In this document: positions 35,639 through 41,281 of the stretch, piece after piece
How the letters are laid out: each line of letters begins with the position of its first letter
Numbering within the stretch: position 1 is the first letter of the stretch
From: Geodermatophilus sp. DSM 44513
Lineage (GTDB): Bacteria; Actinomycetota; Actinomycetes; Mycobacteriales; Geodermatophilaceae
Direction of reading: 5' to 3'
Length of the DNA: 64,000 bases
NCBI RefSeq assembly: GCF_032460525.1
Contig: NZ_CP135963.1
Location: 3,472,001 to 3,536,000 of the forward strand
Position numbers and translations under genes: made by a program
Notes under the pieces: model-generated
What the model was told of the DNA's origin: nothing
What the model saw: only the letters and a program-made list of their open reading frames with translations
Databases searched by the model: none

Positions 35639-37048
35639 GTGCAGTACGTCGAGAACGTCATCGAGCTGGTGGGCAACACCCCGCTGGTCCGGCTGACGTC
35701 GGTGACCCGCGACCTGGGGCCGGACGCGCCCCTGGTCCTCGCCAAGGTCGAGTACCTCAACCCCGGCGGGTCGGTGAAGGACCGCATCGCCGTGCGGATG
35801 GTGGACGCCGCCGAGGCCAGCGGCGCCCTGCGCCCGGGCGGGACGATCGTGGAGCCCACCAGCGGCAACACCGGCATCGGCCTGGCGCTGGTCGCCCAGC
35901 AGCGCGGCTACCGCTGCGTGTTCGTCTGCCCCGACAAGGTGGGCAAGGAGAAGATCGACGTCCTCAAGGCCTACGGCGCCGAGGTGCACGTCTGCCCGAC
36001 CGCCGTGGACCCGATGGACCCGCGGTCCTACTACTCGGTGTCCGACCGGCTGGCCCGGGAGACCCCCGGCGGGTGGAAGCCCGACCAGTACGCCAACCCG
36101 GCCAACCCGCGCTCGCACTACGAGTCCACCGGGCCGGAGATCTGGGCGCAGACCGAGGGGCGGGTGACCTGCTTCGTCACCGGCGTGGGCACCGGCGGCA
36201 CGATCAGCGGCACCGGCCGCTACCTCAGGGAGGCCTCCGGCGGGCGCGTGCGCGTGGTCGGCGTGGACCCGGAGGGCTCGGTGTACTCCGGGGGCACCGG
36301 CCGCCCCTACCTGGTGGAGGGCGTGGGCGAGGACTTCTGGCCCGAGGCCTACGACCGGACCATTGCCGACGAGATCGTCGCGGTCAGCGACGGCGACTCC
36401 TTCACGATGACCCGGCGGCTGGCCCGCGAGGAGGGCCTGCTGGTCGGCGGCTCGTGCGGCATGGCGGTCGCCGGGGCGCTGCGCGCCGCGGAACGGCTGA
36501 CGAAGGACGACGTCCTGGTGGTGCTGCTGCCCGACGGCGGCCGCGGCTACCTCGGCAAGATCTACAACGACGAGTGGATGGCCGACTACGGCTTCCTGGA
36601 GCAGGCCACCCAGGGGACCGTCGGGGAGCTGCTCGCCGAGAAGGGCGGGGCCACCCCCGAGCTGGTGCACACCCACCCCAACGAGACGGTGCGCGAGGCC
36701 ATCGACATCCTGCGCGAGTACGGCGTCAGCCAGCTGCCGGTCGTCCGCGCCGAGCCCCCGGTGACCGCCGGCGAGGTGGTCGGGTCGGTCGAGGAGAAGA
36801 CGCTGCTGGACGCGCTGTTCGCCGGGCGGGCCAGCCTGTCCGACCGCGTCGAGCGGCACATGTCACCGCCGCTGCCGATCATCGGTGGCGGCGAGCCGGT
36901 CAGCGCCGCGGTCGCCGCGCTCGGCACCGCGGACGCACTGCTGGTGCACGAGGAGGGCAAGCCGGCCGGCGTGGTCACCCGCCAGGACGTGCTCGGCCAC
37001 CTGGCCTCCACGTCGACTGCCGGCCCGGCTCCTACGGTCGAGGCATGA
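35639..37048 (+). CDS. cbs: cystathionine beta-synthase
   Basis: 469-residue PLP enzyme condensing serine (or O-acetylserine) with homocysteine. The catalytic lysine is in NPGGSVKDRIAVRM, phosphate binding is in TSGNTGIGLAL and GVGTGGTISGTGRY, and there are two regulatory CBS domains at the C-terminus (about 340-460). GTG 35639 is chosen because gaggagg ends 8 nt upstream; GTG 35633 is too close to it. The stop overlaps metB (ATGA). There is no N-terminal heme domain. Confidence 0.93.
   Translation: MQYVENVIELVGNTPLVRLTSVTRDLGPDAPLVLAKVEYLNPGGSVKDRIAVRMVDAAEASGALRPGGTIVEPTSGNTGIGLALVAQQRGYRCVFVCPDKVGKEKIDVLKAYGAEVHVCPTAVDPMDPRSYYSVSDRLARETPGGWKPDQYANPANPRSHYESTGPEIWAQTEGRVTCFVTGVGTGGTISGTGRYLREASGGRVRVVGVDPEGSVYSGGTGRPYLVEGVGEDFWPEAYDRTIADEIVAVSDGDSFTMTRRLAREEGLLVGGSCGMAVAGALRAAERLTKDDVLVVLLPDGGRGYLGKIYNDEWMADYGFLEQATQGTVGELLAEKGGATPELVHTHPNETVREAIDILREYGVSQLPVVRAEPPVTAGEVVGSVEEKTLLDALFAGRASLSDRVERHMSPPLPIIGGGEPVSAAVAALGTADALLVHEEGKPAGVVTRQDVLGHLASTSTAGPAPTVEA
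37033..37038 (+). promoter_or_regulatory. possible internal -10 (TACGGT) for metB
   Basis: Inside the last codons of cbs, ending 6 nt before the metB ATG. It could allow metB to be transcribed alone, but coupling to cbs is also expected. Confidence 0.3.
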
Positions 37049-38181
37049 CCGGATTCAACACCCGCGCCATCCACGCCGGGCAGGACCCGACCCCCGCCAC
37101 CGGCGACGTCGTCGTCCCGCTGCACCTGGCCACCACCTTCAAGCAGGACGGCGTCGGCGGGTTGCGCGGCGGCTACGAGTACGCCCGCAGCGCCAACCCC
37201 ACCCGGACCGCGCTGCAGGAGGCGCTCGCCGCGCTGGAGCAGGGCCGCACCGCGCTGGCGTTCGCCTCCGGCCTGGCCGCGGAGGACACCCTGCTGCGGG
37301 CGGTCTGCGAGCCGGGCAGCCACGTCGTCCTCGGCGGCGACGCCTACGGCGGCACCTACCGCCTCATCGCGCGGGTGGCCGCCCGGTGGGGGGTCGAGCA
37401 CACGCCGGCCGACCTCAACGACCCCGAGGCGCTGCGGGCCGCGATCCGGCCGAGCACCCGTGTCGTGTGGTGCGAGACGCCGACCAACCCGCTGCTCAAC
37501 GTCGCCGACATCGCGCTGACCGCGTCGGTGGCGCACGAGGCGGGGGCGCTGCTCGTCGTCGACAACACCTTCGCCTCGCCCTACCTGCAGCAGCCGCTCA
37601 CGCTGGGCGCCGACGTCGTCGTGCACTCCACGACGAAGTACCTCGGCGGGCACTCCGACGTCGTCGGCGGCGCGCTCGTGGTCGACGACGACGAGCTGGC
37701 CGAGCGGCTGGCCTACCACCAGAACGCGATGGGCGCGGTGTCCGGGCCGCTGTCGGACTGGCTGGTGCTGCGCGGGATCAAGACCCTCGGCGTCCGGATG
37801 GACCGCCACCAGGCCAACGCCGCCCGCGTCGCGGAGTTCCTGCTCGGCCACCCGGCGGTCGCCTCCGTGCGCTACCCCGGCCTCCCGGACCACCCGGGGC
37901 ACGAGATCGCCGCGAAGCAGATGTCCGGGTTCGGCGGGATGCTGTCGTTCCGCGTGGCCGGCGGGGAGGACGCCGCGCTGCGGGTCTGCGAGCGGGCCCG
38001 GCTGTTCACCCTCGCGGAGTCCCTGGGCGGGGTGGAGTCGCTGATCGAGCACCCGGCGCGGATGACCCACGCCAGCGCCGCCGGCTCGCCGCTGGAGGTG
38101 CCCGGTGACCTGGTGCGGCTGTCGGTGGGCATCGAGGACGCCGAGGACCTCCTCGCCGACCTGGACCAGGCCCTCGCCTAG
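37045..38181 (+). CDS. metB: cystathionine gamma-synthase/lyase family enzyme
   Basis: 378-residue Cys/Met-metabolism PLP enzyme. The PLP lysine is in VHSTTKYLGGHSDVVGGALV. Substrate/PLP residues are in SGLAAEDTLLRAV, YGGTYRLI and CETPTNPLLNVAD, and the C-terminus has LAESLGGVESLIEHPARMTH. Together with cbs it forms a transsulfuration pair. Pairing with cbs means a lyase role (cystathionine to cysteine) is equally possible. ATG 37045 overlaps the cbs stop. Its TAG stop is part of the CTAG shared with the convergent gene. Confidence 0.9.
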   Translation: MTGFNTRAIHAGQDPTPATGDVVVPLHLATTFKQDGVGGLRGGYEYARSANPTRTALQEALAALEQGRTALAFASGLAAEDTLLRAVCEPGSHVVLGGDAYGGTYRLIARVAARWGVEHTPADLNDPEALRAAIRPSTRVVWCETPTNPLLNVADIALTASVAHEAGALLVVDNTFASPYLQQPLTLGADVVVHSTTKYLGGHSDVVGGALVVDDDELAERLAYHQNAMGAVSGPLSDWLVLRGIKTLGVRMDRHQANAARVAEFLLGHPAVASVRYPGLPDHPGHEIAAKQMSGFGGMLSFRVAGGEDAALRVCERARLFTLAESLGGVESLIEHPARMTHASAAGSPLEVPGDLVRLSVGIEDAEDLLADLDQALA

Positions 38182-39047
38182 CCGGCCAGCTGCTCGGCGA
38201 ACCAGGCCCGGGCGCGGGCGTTGCCCTCCCGGCCGCGCCCGGCCGCCGCGCGCACCCGGCCGTCCAGCGCCCCGGACAGGGCCCGCTGCAGGGCGGCGTC
38301 CAACGCCTCGGCGGTGACCTCCTCGGCGGGCAGCACCAGGGGCCAGTCCAGCGCCGCCGCCTGGGCGGTCACCTTCGCACCGCCGGCGATCGGGTCGCAG
38401 GCCACCACCGGCCGGCCGTGCTTGAGGCCGAGGACGAGGGCGTGCAGCCGCATGCTCACCAGGACGTCGGCCCGCCGGACCAGCGCCTCGACCTGGGCCG
38501 GGCGGCGGGCGTGCGGCTTCTCGTAGAGGTCCATGTCCAGCTCGAACCAGGGCAGCGCGCGGTCGGCCAGCCACTCCTCGATCGCCCCGCGGACCCGCTC
38601 GGCCTGGCTGCGCTCCCCGTACTCGCCCTGCGCCGGCGTGAACGCCACGGCGAGCACCGGGGCGTCCGGGTCCGGGCCCTCGACGGCGAGGTCGGGGCGG
38701 GCCAGGCCGGCCGCGTCGCGCTCCCAGACCCGGTGGAACAGGCCGCGCGCGGACTCCTGCACCACCGAGACGTTGACCGCCCAGCGCCGCGCGCCGGCGA
38801 AGGCGGCGGTGAGCTCGCGCAGCAGCGGCCGGTCGGCCAGTGGGCCGCTCACGAAGACCAGGTGCGTGTAGCCGGCCGGGTCGACGTCGCGCCAGTCCAC
38901 CCCGCGCTGCAGGTAGGGCGCCCAGGCGACGTCGTGGTCGACGCCGGCGTCGGTGAGCCAGCCGGCCACCACGTCGGCGCCGAGCTCGTCGCCCACGGTG
39001 GCGATCACCTCGTCGAAGCTGAACCACCCGGCGAGCAGGACGCGCAT
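38178..39047 (-). CDS. polysaccharide pyruvyl transferase family protein
   Basis: 289 residues with the C-terminal signature SMRLHALVLGLKHGRPVVACDP of the PS_pyruv_trans/CsaB family and an N-terminal nucleotide-sugar-like domain (MRVLLAGWFSFDEVIATVGD). The family adds ketal-pyruvate to glycans, but many members are of unknown role. ATG 39047. Its stop codon lies within the same CTAG palindrome as the metB stop, so the two convergent genes share bases. Confidence 0.78.
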   Translation of the reverse strand: MRVLLAGWFSFDEVIATVGDELGADVVAGWLTDAGVDHDVAWAPYLQRGVDWRDVDPAGYTHLVFVSGPLADRPLLRELTAAFAGARRWAVNVSVVQESARGLFHRVWERDAAGLARPDLAVEGPDPDAPVLAVAFTPAQGEYGERSQAERVRGAIEEWLADRALPWFELDMDLYEKPHARRPAQVEALVRRADVLVSMRLHALVLGLKHGRPVVACDPIAGGAKVTAQAAALDWPLVLPAEEVTAEALDAALQRALSGALDGRVRAAAGRGREGNARARAWFAEQLAG

Positions 39048-39151
39048 GCACGCCACGGTCGCACCGGCAGGTGACGGGGACACGTCCGGGGAACGAGATC
39101 TGCGTCGCAGCGGTTGACGCGAGCACCACCGCCCCCCGAGGAGGACGTCCC

Positions 39152-39661
39152 GTGAGCAGCACCGACAGCGCCCTCGACCCCGCCGCCCTCGAGCAGGAGC
39201 GCGCCCGCATCCGGGCCGCCAACCTCCGGCCCGCCGGCGAGCGGCCGGCCTCCACCGCCCGCGGGCTGCACCACACCGCGCTGATCAGCAGCGACGTGGA
39301 GCGGACCGTCCGCTTCTACCAGGACGTGCTGGGGTTCCCGCTGACCGAGCTGATCGAGAACCGGGACTACCCCGGCTCCTCGCACTTCTTCTTCGACATC
39401 GGCCACGGCAACCTGCTGGCCTTCTTCGACTTCCCCGGGCTGGACGTGGGCCCGTACGCCGAGGTGCTCGGCGGCCTGCACCACGTGGCGATCAGCGTCG
39501 ACCCCGACCGCTGGCAGGAGCTGGTCGCGCGGCTCACCGACGCCGGCGTCCCGCACGAGGTGCACAGCGGTGTGTCGGTCTACTTCCGCGACCCCGACGG
39601 CGCCCGCCTCGAGCTGATCGCGGACCCGCTCGGCGAGATGTACGGCCACCAGGTGCTGTGA
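39152..39661 (+). CDS. VOC (glyoxalase/dioxygenase fold) protein
   Basis: 169-residue metalloprotein with paired beta-alpha-beta modules. Likely metal ligands are His in GLHHTALISSD, His in GLHHVAISV and Glu in ARLELIADP. SHFFFDIGHGNLLAFFDFPG is central. The catalytic reaction cannot be assigned. GTG 39152 follows a strong gaggagg ribosome-binding site (39138-39144). It stands alone between divergent neighbours. Confidence 0.82.
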   Translation: MSSTDSALDPAALEQERARIRAANLRPAGERPASTARGLHHTALISSDVERTVRFYQDVLGFPLTELIENRDYPGSSHFFFDIGHGNLLAFFDFPGLDVGPYAEVLGGLHHVAISVDPDRWQELVARLTDAGVPHEVHSGVSVYFRDPDGARLELIADPLGEMYGHQVL

Positions 39662-39673
39662 GGGGCGGGGCCG

Positions 39674-39973
39674 TCAGCCCGCGTCGACGAGGTCGGCGTA
39701 GTCGGGGTGGCGGTCCAGCCAGGCGCGGACGAACGGGCACAGCGGGACCGCCCGCAGGCCACGGGTCCGGACGTCGTCGAGCGCGCCGCGGACCAGGCTG
39801 CTGCCCACCCCACGGCCGCCGGCGGCCGGGTCCACCTCGGTGTGGGTGAACACGACCCGGTCGCCCTGGCGCCGGTAGGCGGCCAGGCCCAGCACCCGGT
39901 CCCCGTCGCTGACCTCGTAGCGGGACTGCTCCGGTACGTCGCGCACGCTGGCCTCCACGAGGGCGCCAACCAC
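39674..39973 (-). CDS. GNAT family N-acetyltransferase (YjdJ-like, short)
   Basis: About 99 residues. This is the compact acetyltransferase form with FTHTEVDPAAGGRGVGSSLV and a conserved C-terminus LCPFVRAWLDRHPDYADLV. The substrate is unknown. Start uncertain: GTG 39973 is given, and GTG 39958 or 39946 would remove 5-9 residues before the conserved VRDVPEQSRYEV. It lies 40 bp downstream of the rhodopsin gene on the same strand. Confidence 0.78.
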   Translation of the reverse strand: MVGALVEASVRDVPEQSRYEVSDGDRVLGLAAYRRQGDRVVFTHTEVDPAAGGRGVGSSLVRGALDDVRTRGLRAVPLCPFVRAWLDRHPDYADLVDAG

Positions 39974-40013
39974 CGCCGCGTCACCGCTGTTCCGCCGCGG
40001 CAGCGCGGGGACC

Positions 40014-40829
40014 TCAGGCGCGCTCGTGCTCCGGGTGCGGCCCGGGGCCGGTCGCCACCTCCAGAGCCGGGGGGTGGCCGTCCGCGGCGCTGCGCAGCCG
40101 GCACAGCTTGGCCAGCATGACGCCGTAGAGCACCTTCGAGCCGACGTCCGCGGCGGTGAACAGCAGCTGCACCGCCACGGCGGTCGACGCCGACGTCGAG
40201 AAGGCCGGCAGCAGGTAGGCGATCGGGTACAGGCCCCAGAAGAAGACGACGACGAAGACGAGGTTGCGCGCGGTGGTCGCGGCCTCCGGCGCCAGGTACG
40301 CGCGGGCACCGAGCAGTCGGGGCACGAGGGCGGCGAGCAGCACGACGAACGGCGGCGTGCCGAGCAGCCCCCACAGCAGCAGCGTGCCGTCGTCGCGGCC
40401 GGCGGAGAACTGCCCGACCCAGCCGCAGAAGACCATGAGCACGCCGCTGCTGACCAGGACCACCCTGAGTCGCTGCGCGACCGACCGGGTGAGGTCCAGG
40501 GCGTACAGCACCTGCACCAGGAGCACGGGCACCGTGACGAACCAGTTGACGTAGCGCAGCCCCCCGTCGAAGCGGTTCGGCGTGCGGACCATGTCGGCGC
40601 CGGCCTGGGCGAAGGCGAGGTCCCAGGACTGCCCGAGCCGGAGGAACAGGAAGCCGCTGGCCGCCATGACCGCCAGCGACAGCCAGGTGGCGGTGCGGTA
40701 CCGCGGCGCGATCTGGTCCTTGCGGGACAGGAAGTACAGGAAGCCGACGATGTGCGCGCCGAGCGCCACGGCGAAGGCGTGGGCGACGATCGCGTGCTGC
40801 GTCGGGCTGAAGACGAGGTCGTTCTCCAC
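40014..40829 (-). CDS. microbial (type 1) rhodopsin with NTQ motif
   Basis: 271-residue seven-helix retinal protein. Helix C reads RYVNWFVTVPVLLVQ, which aligned with bacteriorhodopsin gives Arg92 (R82), Asn95 (D85), Thr99 (T89) and Gln106 (D96). Helix G has Asp228 and the Schiff-base Lys232 (DVGSK). Helix F keeps Trp198, Tyr201 and Pro202 of the retinal pocket. The NTQ motif is the one of bacterial light-driven chloride pumps, while proton pumps carry Asp at the first position. No retinal-synthesis gene is in the window. GTG 40829 with gaggag upstream. Function (pump or sensor) is inferred. Confidence 0.9.
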   Translation of the reverse strand: MENDLVFSPTQHAIVAHAFAVALGAHIVGFLYFLSRKDQIAPRYRTATWLSLAVMAASGFLFLRLGQSWDLAFAQAGADMVRTPNRFDGGLRYVNWFVTVPVLLVQVLYALDLTRSVAQRLRVVLVSSGVLMVFCGWVGQFSAGRDDGTLLLWGLLGTPPFVVLLAALVPRLLGARAYLAPEAATTARNLVFVVVFFWGLYPIAYLLPAFSTSASTAVAVQLLFTAADVGSKVLYGVMLAKLCRLRSAADGHPPALEVATGPGPHPEHERA

Positions 40830-40864
40830 GGAGCTCCTCGAGTGGCGTGCGGGCCCGGACAGCA

Positions 40865-40898
40865 GTCAGGGCCGGCCCCTCACGAGACCGGCCCTGAC
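40865..40898 (-). terminator. terminator after tRNA-fMet copy 1
   Basis: Arms gtcagggccgg (40865-40875) and ccggccctgac (40888-40898), immediately downstream of the tRNA on the minus strand. Confidence 0.75.
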
Positions 40899-40905
40899 AT
40901 CCGAG

Positions 40906-40982
40906 TGGTAGCGGGGACAGGATTCGAACCTGTGACCTCTGGGTTATGAGCCCAGCGAGCTACCGAGCTGCTCCACCCCGCG
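40906..40982 (-). tRNA. initiator tRNA-Met (CAU), copy 1
   Basis: 77-nt tRNA with encoded CCA. Initiator features are an unpaired first position (C1 opposite U72) and three consecutive G-C pairs in the anticodon stem (GGG and CCC around CTCATAA). The T-stem outer pair is A-U (acagg and cctgt). A TATGGT -10 lies at 40999-40994 on the minus strand. Confidence 0.95.
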
Positions 40983-40993
40983 TCGGTGAGACC

Positions 40994-40999
40994 ACCATA
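40994..40999 (-). promoter_or_regulatory. -10 (TATGGT) for tRNA-fMet copy 1
   Basis: Read on the minus strand, 11 nt before the mature 5' end at 40982. Confidence 0.5.
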
Positions 41000-41073
41000 C
41001 ACACCGCCGGACGGACGGCGGCCGAGGGCCCGGTCACCACGTGCCGGCCCGGCCGCGACCGGGGCGGGACGGC

Positions 41074-41112
41074 ACGAGACCCCGGTCCCTGCAGGAGGGA
41101 CCGGGGTCTCGT
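41074..41112 (-). terminator. terminator after tRNA-fMet copy 2
   Basis: Perfect 17-nt arms (41074-41090 and 41096-41112) with a gcagg loop, directly downstream of the tRNA on the minus strand. Confidence 0.85.
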
Positions 41113-41116
41113 GGGG

Positions 41117-41193
41117 TGGTAGCGGGGGCAGGATTCGAACCTGCGACCTCTGGGTTATGAGCCCAGCGAGCTACCGAGCTGCTCCACCCCGCG
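41117..41193 (-). tRNA. initiator tRNA-Met (CAU), copy 2
   Basis: 77-nt near-duplicate of copy 1 with the same C1-U72 mismatch and GGG/CCC anticodon stem. It differs in the T-stem, where the outer pair is G-C (gcagg and cctgc) instead of A-U. CCA is encoded. A TAGGAT -10 lies at 41210-41205. Confidence 0.95.
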
Positions 41194-41204
41194 TCGCAGA
41201 GACG

Positions 41205-41210
41205 ATCCTA
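41205..41210 (-). promoter_or_regulatory. -10 (TAGGAT) for tRNA-fMet copy 2
   Basis: Read on the minus strand, 11 nt before the mature 5' end at 41193. Confidence 0.5.
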
Positions 41211-41240
41211 CCCGACCGGCGGCGCGGCCCGCAGCCGGCC

Positions 41241-41274
41241 CCGGCGTGGGCCCCACCACACGGGCCCACGCCGG
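41241..41274 (-). terminator. terminator after the UPF0182 gene
   Basis: Perfect 13-nt arms (ccggcgtgggccc at 41241-41253, gggcccacgccgg at 41262-41274), beginning 8 nt after the stop of the minus-strand gene. Confidence 0.8.
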
Positions 41275-41281
41275 TCCCCGG

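Noticed and set aside
40906..41193. Elongator tRNA-Met
   Set aside because: Both genes have the unpaired C1-U72 and three G-C pairs in the anticodon stem, which are initiator features.
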